Shown piece after piece: positions 34,571 to 46,415 of a DNA stretch of 64,000 nucleotides. The stretch covers positions 35,922,879-35,986,878 of the forward strand of contig NC_084596.1 of assembly GCF_033807715.1 (NCBI RefSeq), written 5' to 3'. Numbering within the stretch: the stretch's first letter is position 1; each line of letters begins with the position of its first letter. The position numbers and the translations under genes are program-made. The stretch is from Cololabis saira. Taxonomy: Eukaryota > Chordata > Actinopteri > Beloniformes > Belonidae. Below the pieces are notes generated by a model, which made no database searches, had not been told where the DNA came from, and saw only the letters and a list, made by a program, of their open reading frames with translations.

Positions 34571-37500
34571 TCAGTCTGCAGATTTACATATATTTTCAAC
34601 CACTCTGTTGAACTCTCCTGGCTGATCAGCATACACATGGTGTGAGGCATCATTTATCAGCTGCAGAGGGAAACAGATAAGGAAACAAAGCCAACAAAAA
34701 AATGGTCAGTTATTATAAACAACCACGCTGGAAGTTTTCCAGATGGACTGGAAAGGCATTAATTCAAATTGTGTAAGATTCATTGCTTTTGTGCAGCATG
34801 CAGTACTGGAGTTGAGGGGGGATGAGGGGGGACGGCATCCCCCCTGAAATAAAAACGGTCCAAATCATCCCCCCAGTAAAACTGCCATCCCCCCTTTCCA
34901 TCCCTTATGTCATTTCATCAATGAATGTGGTTTTACTGCTATTTCAACATTTAGAGTCATCACCAGAAAAATAACACCAGAAAAATAACTTATTTGACAA
35001 TTTTCACCTGTTTCAAGTAAATTTTCACTTGAAATAAGTAGAAAAATCTGCCAGTGGGACAAGATTTATCTTCTTATTAGAAGCAAACAAAATCTTGTTC
35101 CACTGGCAGATTTTTCTACTTATTTCAAGTGAAAATCTACTTGAAACAGATGAAAATTGTTGTTTTTTCCAGTGATGAGTCTTGTTTTAAGTGTAATGAG
35201 ATTTTTTTTACTAAAATGAGACATTTTAACTAGAAATAAGACAAATATTCTTGTTAAGATTTTGAGTTTTTGCAGTGATCCATGTTACTTATCCTGTGAA
35301 GGACAGAGTCATATTGATAAGTTCAGAGAACTGTTTTTTATTTTTGTATTTTGATGTAAGCCCAGTGGATATTTAAAGCTTACAGAAAGCTGCATTTAAC
35401 TGCTGATATGTCATTCCTGCAGTATTTCTGCAGGTGTTTTGGTCACTGCTATTATTTGTAATATATTATATTATTTGTAATCAGCACAAATTATCTGTCC
35501 CCATATGATAAAATACACCATCCCCCCTGATTTTTTTTTTTACATCTCGAGTACTGAGCATATCCCTCTCTTAAGTCTTTTGTTTCCACTCACCAGCACT
35601 TTTGTGTGAGCCTGGTTTCTAATCTCAGCCACTCTGTCCCCAGATGAGCTGCTCATCCAGGACCGTGCTCCATACAGCATGGTGACGGGCATGGAGGAGG
35701 GCAGGAGATGGACTCGCTGCAGCATCGGCCTCTTCGCCCAGCCCAGGGACTCTGACATGGCTCTGAAGCCCACCTCCCCACTTGAGAGGAGAGAAAAGCC
35801 ACAGTTTCTCCACAGAACCTTTCTCCGGCCTGCTATCACGATGAATCAGATTCCCGCACCTACCTTGGTGTCTGCGCGTTGCAGTGGTAGATGTACGCCG
35901 TCATAGTGTTGTCATCAAAAAGGTCTTCAAATTTCCTTTTGAAATCGGGACGGAATCTGTTCACCAATCCTGGGCCTGAATCAACGACATGCTGTGAGAT
36001 GATCGCAGGGCGTTACGCGTGCTGCGGCACAGCAGCAGACTGACATTTGCACTTCTTACCCCATGGGCCTGCTGCTCTGATGACTGCCAGCGGGTTGAAG
36101 AGGGAAAAAATTGCTGCAACAGCTTTCACCCAGCGAGGAATGGATGGCCTCTTCGCCACCTCTGCGCCCTGACCCCCCTGGGCCTGCGCCGTGGAGCGCT
36201 CCGGGAAACCCCAGGGGTCCACCAGGATAAGGTGCGACACCCTGCAGTCGAAAGAATACAGTAATGACACCTTAGCTGTCGTGAGCTTAAGTTTAGAAAA
36301 AGGTGCTTAGCATCTCTGCCGTTCTGTAAACAGCCCCTTTGGGGGTTCTTCGCTTTTCATGACAATATGGCTTCTCGTTTTATTTAGTATCGCCTGCAAA
36401 TACATTTATACTAATTGTCCTATATCATACCTCAACACGCTACAGTAAAAAAGCAGTTATGAAATACTGATCGCCATGTCATGTCCCCTCTGGGTGAAGC
36501 TGAATAAAACGCAAACACAAGCTGCTAGTTCAAACACCCCCACAAACATTACCCTATTTAATGTTTTTCAGACCGAGGCGTCGCAACAGAAACTACTACC
36601 AACAAAAGCCACTTAAACTCAGGAATTGTGCTACAATAGCACAAATAAAAATCCAAAGCTGAGTCACAATAACGCTATTTCCCTTGGTGCTTTAAGACAT
36701 GACGCCAGAATAGAAATGAAGGGATCAAGGATCTGTGTTTGATGACGATTCTTTACATGTTCATCACTGTCACCGACACTTTTCATAATATACACAGACA
36801 TTTATGCGGCATTGACAAAGACTGCAAATAAATGAAAATTCTGGGAACTTCTAAACAAAAAAAGATCGGGGTGAAATAAGAAACCTTTGAAGAGTTTGGA
36901 TTCCTCCAAGTTTAACTAGACCATTTCCACCCTGGATACGCTGAAATGTTAGGCCAACAAAGATCAAAGAGCAAAGCATGTTATAGACGTGAGCCATGAG
37001 GGAGCTCAGAGTCGCCTCCCAGCAACGCAAGACCTCTCTCACATCTGCAAATATTAATCTCTGTTAACTCATGCACAACCCGATTACAAGGAGAACGCCA
37101 CGACTTTCCATCGAGAGAATTGTTGTCCATCTGTGATTTGCCAAAATGCTTTTTTCTGTTTCCTTGAATGAAACAAACATTTAATACCCCTGCTTTAATG
37201 GGAAGCTGTTTGGAGAATGGCTAATACTGCTTTTTCACTATTTCATCCCACCAGTGAAAAATGGGTGTGTAAGCATCATGGTTTGGGGCAGCTCTGCTGC
37301 ATCTCCTCAAACTTAATGGGACAATAAATTCTGAATGAGATTAATTAATTTAAAAATCAGTTACAAAAAAAATTTACCTGCAAAACATAAATAAATATTT
37401 TTTGTGTGTTACTTGATATCAGGGTTTTCTTTATCCACTCTACATATGCAGAATTATAAAAGATGTATTAAACATTTAGAAAACTCGATCAAAATGCTTT

Positions 37501-40500
37501 TCCATCAAACAAGGTCTAATCAAAAAAGAACATCACATCACTAATCTAGGGACTTGGTTGTGTGGCCTCACAGCTTTAAATGGCCCTATTTATTTGCAAC
37601 ATTAAGGAGGTTCGGATTTGGTGATACATTCATAAAATGGGTTAAATTATTATACACTGACCCAAAATTCTTCTTTCTAACAAATGGATATAAATCCAGC
37701 CCGTTTTCTTTGCAATGTGGCGTTCGCCAGTGGGGACTCTTTGTCTCCCCTGCTGTTTGACATCGCACTGGAGCCATTGGCACTTGGCATTAGGGTTATC
37801 TGGACATTAAAGGATTTAAATTGGGCGACATTGAGTCCCAAGTGACCCTTTATGCGGACAATCTCCTGATATGCTTGGCTGATCCAGCAGTCTCTATCCC
37901 AAGCCGTCTGGATTATATAGATTCCTTTGGGAAGATTTCTGGTTACACTTTAAATTGGCAGAAGAGTGAATTTATGCCCTAGTGGATCAATTTACTGAGG
38001 ACTTCCTGAGTAAGTTGCCTTTCAGAGTAGTGAAGGGCTGTTTCTCTTATCTGGGTCTGAAAATGACGATTAACCCAAAGCATCTTTTCAGATTTAACTT
38101 CACAGAAGCGTTAGAGAAACTCCTGGAAGACACTGCCCTTATCCATGATTGGACGAGTTAATGCTATTAAAATGGTGAGCCTAGGTTTCTTTATCTCTTT
38201 CAAAACCTCTTTTGTTAAGAAGCTTGATTCTATTTTATTGCCCTTTGTGTGGGGTTACAAATCACATAGGATATCCAAGGCCCGCCGACACAAACCTCTT
38301 AAGAAGGGTGGCCTTGGGCTTTTCTACACTACTACTGGGCAGCTACTGTAACTCCAGGGCTCTTACCTATTGGAAAAGCGGAAGCAAACTGATTGATGGG
38401 AGCCCTTCGTGGTTACAACTAGAAGCCTCTGCGGTCAAAAAATCATTCTGGTTTTGCCCTTTTACTCAATTAAGGACTAAGTTCAACCTTCCAAATTCAC
38501 ATTTTTTTCAATATCTTCATGGCAGACATTACATTAAGGAAAATCGCCCACACTTTGAATTCACCCCTACCACTTATTGTTTTCTTGAAAATATCTTACT
38601 CCCCCTGGACGCAAAGCAGCTGGTATAAAAATTAGTGAAGAGCTTTACCACTATTATTTCTTCAGATCACATTAAGGATAGCTGGGCCAGTGACCTGAAC
38701 TCAGAGATATCAGCAGTTCTGGGAAGAGGCAATGTCCCGGGTCCACTCTTGTTCTGTTAACTCACGCTATAGGTTAATTCAACATAAGGTAATGCATAGA
38801 CTACACTATTCAAAAACTAAATTAAAACTTATTTTTACATCTGTGTTTCTTGTTGTTCAGCTGAGGGTTCACTAGCGCAGCTATTCTGGTCCTGCCTAAT
38901 TAGGGCCCGAGCACTGACAGTGCGAAGGCCCTATTGTATCTGTAGGAGATGGGTTTTTTTTTATTCTGGTTTTCCTCGTTTTTATTTTTCTTCCGACGAA
39001 ATGAGGGCCTTTTTTTCCCCCTAAACGTGCCCCAAAAGTCACCAAATTTTGCACGCAAGCCAGGCCTGGTGATAAATTTGATATTTGATGGTTTGCATTA
39101 ATGGGCGTGGCCTAATGGCTCAACAGCACCCCCTAGAAAACTTCGTGCCTCAAGCCCCACAATACGGTTTGACGTACATGTACAAAAATCGGTACACACC
39201 TGTATCATGTCGCAACTTAAAGAAAAGTCTCTTGGCGCCATAGCCGAAACCAAACAGGAAGTCGGCCATTTTGAATTAATCGTGTAATTTTGCCGCAATT
39301 TATGCCATTTCTTCGGCCGTTTCTTCGCCCGAACCGTAACGTGCACCCAGGTGTGTTATACATCAAAATGTGCGTCTCGATCCTGCGACAATGCGCATTA
39401 CTTTTCTCAGTCAAAAGCGTTACCATGGCGACGATAGACGCCAAAAAGCGCGCCCCCCCTTCATCTGATTGGTCCATATTTGATAGTTCCTACTTTCTGC
39501 CATAACTTTTGAATGGTTTGACATAGAGAGTCGTGGGTGGTGTCATCGGACTCGCTTTTGAGTCCTTGAACATAATTGGTGCAAATTAACCCCGCCCCTT
39601 CTTCTGATTGGTCGATATTTGATAGATCCTATTTTCTGCTATAACTTTTGAACAGGTGATGATACAGACACGTGGGTGGTGTCATTGGATTTGGTTTAGA
39701 GTCCTTAACCTTCATTGGTGTAAATTAGCTCCGCCTCTTCTTCTGATTGGTCGATATTTGATAGTTCCTATTTTCTGCCATAACTTTTGAATGGTTTGAC
39801 ATAGAGAGTCGTGGGTGGTGTCATCGGACTCGGTTTTGAGTCCTTGACTTTTATTGGTGAAAATTGCACGCGCGAGGGCCCGTTCATCGCTGCTTGCAGC
39901 TTTAATTCTGCATAGTTTTTGGACTGCAATTTTTGAGTGGCCTTCGCTAGCCTATTCCAAAGACATTCAGCCTAACCATGACTTGGCGATCTTTGGATGC
40001 TCTCCAGTGATGATTGCGCTACCACCCAACGTGCAGATGGCTTTGCAGATAGGAATAGTGGTGGCTAAGAAACGTATTCTTCTGACGTTGAAGTCCACCA
40101 CTCCAACTTGTTTTGCGCACTGGCTGAAAGAAATGTTGTCCATTATACAGATAGAAAACTCCGTCTGCACAAATCCAACACACAAAACAAATTTGAGAGA
40201 ACGTAGGGACCTTTCTTGACACAGTGTCACATCACCCGATAACTACAGGAACTCTGTCTTGTCTGGCTATATAACTTTGTAGTATGGTGTTGGATTGGAT
40301 TCTCTTAGTCATGTAATTTTACCTTGCTCTGGAGATATTGTTATTAGCGACAGCTATGACTGAATAAGTTGCTTGTTTTTTGTTTTTTTCTTGGTTGTAA
40401 TTGTTTATTTGTGTTTTTTTTTCCTCCTGTATATCGTGTTTCTGTCTTTGTAAAAAAAACTTGTAAACTATAAATAAAGTATTAAAAAAAACAGTAGTTT

Positions 40501-42878
40501 ATCATCTGCTTTACTACCTGGAGGGGTGTTGGATGGCATAAGAGGTAGCCAGGTATCCTCCCAGACTGTGTCCCAGCAGAATCATGTTCTCCAGACCCAC
40601 AGACTGCCTCCATGCTTCAATAGAGTTAACAAACTGCTGCTCTGCGTCGGCCGCATCTGAGGGGAAGTGGGGCCTAGAACTCCTCCCAAAGCCCAGGAGG
40701 TCAAAGGCGTAGACGGGCCGCGACCGGCTCAGCGCGTCCAAGTTTCTGATCCACAGTCCGACCCCTCCTCCAAAGCCGTGAACCATCACCAGGGGAGTCT
40801 TTTTAGCTAAGGAAAAAAGAGGAACAACAAAGTGTCATTTGCATTATAATGCTCACAGGGTTGCATGACTTTGAAAAGAAAGGAGCAAATACATTTAGCA
40901 GATAAGCACCTTGTTCTGCAGGTTTGCGCACCATCTTGTTGGTGACAGTCAACGTCCATATTCGGTCCTGGGTTGGAAGGGTCACAAACCTGGCCCAGAG
41001 ATCATTGTGAATACCTGTTTCGAGGAACAATAGAAGAGTAAGCCACATTTCTAGAGTGCTTCTCCAGAGTTATATGATCACCCTGCACACGGTGTGCCAG
41101 GACAGTCTTACAGGCGAGAATCTTGGACTCTGTAGTCTTCAAAAGGGACATGGAAGTTGGACGCCAGGAAGGCCACCAGCTCCAGATTGAACTCGACCTA
41201 ACCAGAGTAAATGGAAAATAAATGAATGGAAAGAATAAAGTGACAATAGATAGTAGAGAAAATGCTCAGCGCATGCTGAATGCATTAAAACCAAAAGCTA
41301 CTGGCGCACGTCCAAGATTAAAGCCAGTTTACTCCATGCTGTCATTATTTGCAAGGCACACTCATGTAAACCACACAGGAATCATATTTCACAGCCATCA
41401 TGTCGTAAATCAAAGGCAGGGCCCAGATCCACAGCACTGATGGAGAAGTTAATGTATATCTTGGTCAGAGGTGTCAAGTAACGAAGTACAAATACTTTGT
41501 TACCTTACTTAAGTAGAAATTTTGGTTATCTATACTTCACTGGAGTAATTATTTTTCAGATGACTTTTTACTTTTACTCCTTACATTTTCACGCAATTAT
41601 CCATACTTTTTACTCCTTACATTTTAAAAACAGCCTTGTTACTCTATTTCATTTCGGCCTTTAAAAAAAAACTATCCAGTTAAATTGCTCCATCCGGATA
41701 GAGTGAATTTGGTTGTGGTTCTTTCAGATGTTCTTGTCCAGTTTTGTTCTTACATCCGTTCCCTCAGATTCCTGCAACTAAACTTGGATGTACATTCCAA
41801 TAAAGGTTAGGATAAATGATAACATGCCTCTGAAGTTTGACCTTTTGCACCATTACAATACTTATAGGCAACTAGTCATCATATCTCCTGCTCTCTGAAA
41901 CACATGTTAATGCTCAATAGTACACATATATGGTTCTTTAATATATTTGCATTATACTAAGATGCATTCATTTTCAATGGCTTTTGTCCTTAATGGCTTT
42001 TTTCCCCCTTACATTACTTTTACTTTTATACTTTAAGTAGTTTTGAAACCAGTACTTTTATACTTTTACTTGAGTAAAAAACTTGAGTTGATACTTCAAC
42101 TTCTACAGGAGTATTTTTAAACTCTAGTATCTATACTTCTACCTGAGTAATGAATGTGAATACTTTTGACACCTCTGATCTTGGTTCCGTGTGACCTCTC
42201 ATTAGTATTAATTACATACTGTCATAACACAAGAGAGATCTTACCTAAAAGTTTTAGTTTCCAACCTGAAACAAGAATAGTGGTAAAACTGAGCTGAGAT
42301 GGGCTAGTTCTTTATTTCCTGAGTCCGTTGGGGGGCAGAACTCCTTTCCTACCTGGTTCATTAATACTAGCACAGGTTTGGTCTATCACCTGTTGAGAAA
42401 TCATCAGTGCAGCTCAGTATTGCTGAGTCACTCAGATTAGTGTCAACCTGCTGCTTTTCTATTAACCTATTTTTATTGATTTTTTGTGTCATTCCTTTTC
42501 ATAGATCTAAGTAGAAAACAATTGTAATAGTACACTGGTATTAAATTATATTGATCATACATGACAAATACATGGATCACTTCTCCAAATGTACAGTAGT
42601 GTTATATGTACTGTATTTACCATTTCCTTATAATCGTAGTGAAAACATAAACATTTTATGTTCAGCCAATAAATTAGTCAAGTGAGCATGGAATAACATT
42701 ATTTCAGATGTATTATACACTGAGATCAATAAATATGTTGAAACATCTAATTGGTAGAAGTTTATGGAATAAACAGTGTGACGTAAGCGGGCTGGAAGTG
42801 CGCTGTTTAAAGGTTATTAGTTACTCACTCTGTTTCACAGTCGCTCGGGATGGAAGCTGTGGTTGGACTGGGATCCAT
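34571..42878 (-). CDS. abhd4: Alpha/beta-hydrolase domain protein 4, (lyso)-N-acyl-phosphatidylethanolamine lipase
   Basis: Serine hydrolase that deacylates N-acyl-phosphatidylethanolamines on the way to N-acylethanolamines. Minus-strand coding exons: 42829-42878, 41112-41197, 40910-41014, 40518-40806, 36060-36241, 35864-35975, 35594-35780, 34571-34660; all phases agree, giving 366 residues (human ABHD4 about 342). Visible blocks: [10 protein letters not shown] near the N-terminus, [13 protein letters not shown] oxyanion region, [12 protein letters not shown], nucleophile elbow GHSLGG (Ser161), [32 protein letters not shown] and HHVYAD (HX4D box, catalytic His about 345). A Ser in the elbow argues for ABHD4 over its catalytically dead paralogue ABHD5 (Asn there). 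Exon 2 is closed at the GTAAGA donor below 41112, which restores the family alignment; a downstream GTGATC would add ten codons. Intron 4 holds an L1, introns 1 and 7 hold hAT MITEs. Confidence 0.9.
34801..35556 (+). mobile_element. hAT MITE with internal hairpin (copy 2)
   Basis: Same family as 30516-31264, same orientation. The ends are CAGTACTGGAGTTG and CATCTCGAGTACTG, each with a mismatch. The target duplication is eroded: AGCATG left, AGCATATC right. The internal foldback is retained at about 34990-35160. It lies in the last abhd4 intron, ending 37 bp from the splice donor of exon 35594-35780. Confidence 0.88.
36300..37540. other. abhd4 intron 4, no gene
   Basis: No exon is recognised. 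37205-37320 (GGGTGTGTAAGCATCATGGTTTGGGGCAGCTCTGCTGC) resembles the conserved 'TVMVWGC' part of a Tc1-type transposase, so a small Tc1 remnant is possible. I could not extend it. Confidence 0.35.
37545..40489 (+). mobile_element. L1/Tx1-clade LINE ORF2 fragment, interrupted by another element
   Basis: The + strand encodes [18 protein letters not shown] and GVRQ, a degraded active site reading LYADNLLIC (YADD changed to YADN, about 37850), then GRVNAIKMV ... ILLPFVWG ... [10 protein letters not shown] (38150-38330). After an inserted repeat (38902-39903) come [20 protein letters not shown] ... LAIFGCSP ... VVAKKRILL (39908-40180). Many stops and frameshifts. The 3' end is AATAAAGTATTAAAAAAAA at about 40472-40489. 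It lies antisense to abhd4 in its intron 4, the tail ending some 23 bp from the splice donor of exon 40518-40806. Confidence 0.88.
38902..39903 (+). mobile_element. 'AGGGCCCGAGCACTG' repeat element inserted in the L1
   Basis: The element runs from AGGGCCCGAGCACTGACAGT to CATCGCTGCTTGCAGCTTT with AATT on both sides (38898-38901, 39904-39907), so AATT may be the target duplication. It splits the L1 reading frame (FWSCL... / ...SFWTAIFEW). Its 3' half is a tandem array of a ~130-bp unit (GGTCGATATTTGATAG ... GAGAGTCGTGGGTGGTGTCA) repeated about three times at 39460-39860. Related sequence: 53311- and 59613-60600. It is a common fish repeat whose ORFs on both strands I regard as non-coding. Confidence 0.8.
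41466..42177. mobile_element. hAT MITE, 8-bp target duplication (copy B)
   Basis: The ends CAGAGGTGTCAAGTAACG and ...TTTTGACACCTCTG are flanked by ATCTTGGT on both sides (41458-41465, 42178-42185). It is the inverted sister of 27655-28347 with high similarity along its length. Located in abhd4 intron 1. Confidence 0.93.
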
Positions 42879-43567
42879 GGAGTGACAGCTTCCACTTCCT
42901 ACATTCAGCTGAAAGTGTGTCGATATTTCACTACCACTCACTATCCTGCATCTGTTTTGAAACTACCCCAAACCCTGGATGCTAGTTTTCCATGTTTTGT
43001 AACAAGTGCATTCCTGCGTCAGCTGATCCGGTACAAAGATTGTCTCTGAACGAGATGCAGTAACCATATGGAAAAATGGTTTCTCATCTTTCAGCATTCC
43101 TTCAGTCAAAACAAAGCCGTAAACCAGTAAACTAAGAGCGACAATTTCAGAGGCTCTATAGTGAACGTTTTTTTGTAATAAAATATGTTAATGTGTATGT
43201 TTAATGTAAGTGTATATGTACTGTGAGTGTTTATTATGTACTACATTTTGTCTGTACGTGTGAGTGATCATTTCTAAATTCAAATTATAGTAAAAAAAGA
43301 TGATCAATTTCTCTCGAATGAACGAAACAGATTATATTAATCACTAAAGGTTTTGTAAATGAACCAGTATGTTAGAATAACATTTTCTCTCGGTAATATG
43401 AGACGATCCCAAATGACTCCTTTGATATTAGTTCCGAGCTACCCGGAACATATTCCCTGTTGCACCGCTGCTGCTTCCGGCCGGTCGGGACACGTCACTC
43501 ATTCACGGAGGAAGAAACCGAGCAAGATCCACAACAGACACGTTTCTGCACACTTTAACCTTTAATC
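42879..43567. promoter_or_regulatory. Shared divergent promoter region, abhd4 / dad1
   Basis: The two start codons face away from each other across 689 bp. Near dad1, 43440-43560 is GC-richer and TATA-less, with CTTCCGG (43474-43480, ETS-type) and ACGTCAC (43492-43498, CRE-like), typical of housekeeping promoters. The transcription starts are not visible. The rest is AT-rich. No other gene. Confidence 0.55.
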
Positions 43568-45802
43568 ATGTCGAATTCGGTGCTGTCGGTTATCTCCCGG
43601 TTTCTGGAGGAGTACACCGGCACGACGCCCAACAAGCTGAAGGTGGTGGACGCGTATCTGCTGTACATCCTGCTGACGGGAGCGATGCAGTTCCTGTACT
43701 GTCTGCTCGTGGGAACCTTCCCGTTCAACAGCTTTCTGTCGGGCTTCATCTCGTGTGTGGGCTCCTTCATCCTCGCAGGTAAACATGCACGGGGTTGGTT
43801 TTAACATGCCGGTAATAACACGACACCTGTGGGGTCAGGACGGTCAGGCTCAGATACTAACTCAGTCCAGCTCCCCGTGCTAACCATGCTAACTTGTGCA
43901 GGTCTACAGGACTGTCTCAGAAAATTAGAATATTGTGATTTTCTGTAATGCAATTACAAAAATGTCATACATTCTAGATTCATTACAAATCAACTGAAAT
44001 ATTGCAAGCCTTCCATTATTTTAATATTGCTGATCATGGTTTACAGCTTAAGAAAACTCAAATATACTATCTCAAAAAATTAGAATATTCTGGGAATCTT
44101 AATCTTAAACTGTAAGCCATAATCAGCAATATTAAAATAATAAAAGGCTTGCAATATTTTTTTACATTTTTGTTTTTTTAATTGCATTACAGAAAATAAA
44201 GAACTTTATCACAATATTGTAATTTTCTGAGACAGTCCTGTACGTGCACACAGACCTGAGGTGGAAGTTCATGTAGAGAAAACATAACTGCAGAATATGG
44301 TGAAATCTAAGTTTTTAAAATGAAGAAAATCTGCAGGAACACGTCGCTACAGCTGTTATAGTCAAATAAAAAGCTATGGTTTCATTGTGATCTGTTACCT
44401 CAACTGATCTGCTACTTGTGTATTTGTGTTTATTCACTTTTATTTCCTCTTTCCACTGTTAATCATTTTACTCCAAGTTTCATTGCTTTAGCAAAATAAC
44501 GATGTCCTCCATAACATGTGAATTGGCTCCAAGACTTTGCCTTGGTGCATAAATTACATTATATCCTATCAGGCAAGTTCCTTAATACTTGAATATATAA
44601 ATAAATACTAACATTTTAGATGTCCTAACTTTGAATATCAGTAAAGTTTATTTTTTGGATCAACTATAAACATGCATCAAAATTTTGACGTGGGACCTGT
44701 GCAATATCCTCACACTGCAATATTCTTCCATCCATTCAAGTGCAATATTCTTCCACTCATTTATGTGCATTATTATTCTCTCATTCACTCATTTTCATAG
44801 TGTATATATATTTATGTTTCTTTTTTGTTTTCATTTTGTTTTTTAGTCATTCTTTTTGCATGTGTGCACTTTTACGGAGCTGCTGCCTAATCTCATTGTA
44901 CCAGTATAGTGATAATAAAGGCTTTCTATTCTATTCTATTCTATTTCTGTTCTATCAGGTTAATATTAATAATAATATTAATATAGATTTGGGGATTTTT
45001 GAATGAATCAGTTATTAAAGCTCATCTTGGCAAATGGCTGTGTTATGTGCTGATGTTTTATCCCATTTAATTTTAGGTAAGAAATAGCCTCTTTATTTTG
45101 CTTAGTTTACACAGTCACTGCCCACTGAATTATAAGAGATGCCGATCCAGAACCCATCTGCATCCAGGTTCCCAAATGTTTTCCAGGTTACTTTTGAAGC
45201 AGGACTTGAGTGACTCAGTCGCCCCCACATTTACTTTTCTTTTTGAAGAGGAGTAACCTGAATTTGACATGGATTGACGTGATGACGGCAGTCCTTGTTC
45301 TGTTCTCTGGGTGATCTTCTGAGGGCTGGAGGCTTCATCTCAGCAGAATCTGCAGCTGGTGAAGATCTGGTTCATGTAGCGCTACGCCAAACTCATGAAG
45401 ACCTCAGATCAGAACAGGAACTGCTGTTAGTGTCTGTAGTGCTAGATGGTGGAGTTAATGCGTCTGTAGGAGGAGGGATGGAATTATTTGTCACAAAAAA
45501 ATATTGGAAAATATTTGCGATGGAGCGGGCCAACCATCTATAAGACTTTTTAAAGTACAAAACAGAACATCTGCAAATGCAAGATGTTAACAATGATTTT
45601 AACATTGTTCAGCTGAGGCCTTACGGTCTCTAATGGATAAAATTATACTGAATGCTCTTTGTCTTTTTCAGTGTGTCTTCGAATCCAGATCAACCCTCAG
45701 AACAAAGGAGACTTCTTGTCCATTTCCCCTGAAAGAGCCTTCGCTGACTTCCTGTTTGCTAATACGGTCCTGCATCTTGTTGTGATGAACTTCATCGGCT
45801 GA
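43568..45802 (+). CDS. dad1: Defender against cell death 1, oligosaccharyltransferase subunit DAD1
   Basis: Small integral ER-membrane subunit of the oligosaccharyltransferase, which moves the preassembled glycan onto Asn of nascent proteins. Coding exons 43568-43778 and 45672-45802, joined in phase 1 inside a Val codon, give exactly 113 residues, the usual DAD1 length. Recognisable blocks: [13 protein letters not shown] at the start, [20 protein letters not shown] (first membrane segment), [20 protein letters not shown] (second), INPQNKGDF, and the conserved end [19 protein letters not shown] (third segment plus C-terminus). The start codon is the first ATG after the GC-rich promoter. Its intron carries a Tc1-like foldback MITE and a LINE tail. 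Confidence 0.97.
43907..44240. mobile_element. Tc1/mariner-type foldback MITE, TA target site
   Basis: The ends CAGGACTGTCTCAGAAAATT and AATTTTCTGAGACAGTCCTG are perfect inverted repeats, flanked by TA on both sides (43905-43906, 44241-44242). The two halves are largely inverted copies of each other (GCAAGCCTTCCATTATTTTA versus TAAAATAATAAAAGGCTTGC). 334 bp, no transposase. Located in the dad1 intron. Confidence 0.88.
44700..44956 (+). mobile_element. LINE 3' UTR fragment with pentamer tail
   Basis: GGAGCTGCTGCCTAATCTCATTGTACCAGTATAGTGATAATAAAGG followed by TTCTA-type repeats (44926-44945) is the typical 3' end of a fish LINE. The left border is uncertain; 44700-44870 has imperfect GCAATATTCTTCCA repeats. 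Dead, intronic in dad1. Confidence 0.6.
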
Positions 45803-46415
45803 AACGGGCGTGCAGCAAACTCAAAACTGGTGTGTATGTTTTACACCTGCACAAAAGGCCTTTTAAATTTAATCAATATCTACAACTCATGGGTTCTTCT
45901 GCAGTTGTCGTGTTTTATGCTACTTACAGTCTCCTGTGTCAGTTGGAAGTCGACTCTTTATTCACCAAGCCCTTATATCTGCTCTGCCGGGATATTTTTT
46001 TGCACTGATGTTTAGGGAATTAATTCCATAAATATCACACCATGAATATCATTCAGTTTTAGGAAACTGTAAACTCTGTGTCATAACATGTCACATAAAT
46101 GTTTGGCTGCAGAGCCCAGGTCTTTCCTGGGACTGTAAATGGATAGGAGATACACACTTGTCTTTTGGGTGTTGTCAGTCATTTTAAACATTATTGCCAG
46201 TTTATCACTTTAGTGTCGGATGATAGAATCAGAGAGAAAATTCCCCTTTCGGATGGTCCATGAAGCCACATATTGCTTTTGCTTTGCTAGAAAACATTGA
46301 ATTATTAGATTTGCCAGCAGCCGGGAGAGTCGTGCTGCACCGTTTTCTCTATTGCTGCTTCCATAACTCTGATGTCACTAACCCACGCACTCGTGTTGTG
46401 TTCTTTTCCTTACAG

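Noticed and set aside
39098..40120. Conserved-looking ORF pairs (about 80-115 codons) also present at 59654-60181
   Set aside because: They recur because the underlying repeat recurs; both strands are open and no domain is visible, so repeat copying explains the similarity. The part from 39908 onwards is L1.
41082..41111. Longer version of abhd4 exon 2 using the donor GTGATC
   Set aside because: It keeps the frame but adds ten residues that break alignment to the family. The GTAAGA donor below 41112 gives [13 protein letters not shown], matching the ABHD4/5 pattern.
45060..45660. Possible extra dad1 exon (82-codon ORF at 45295)
   Set aside because: The two coding exons already give the complete 113-residue protein. 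The ORF has no domain and its position is intronic.
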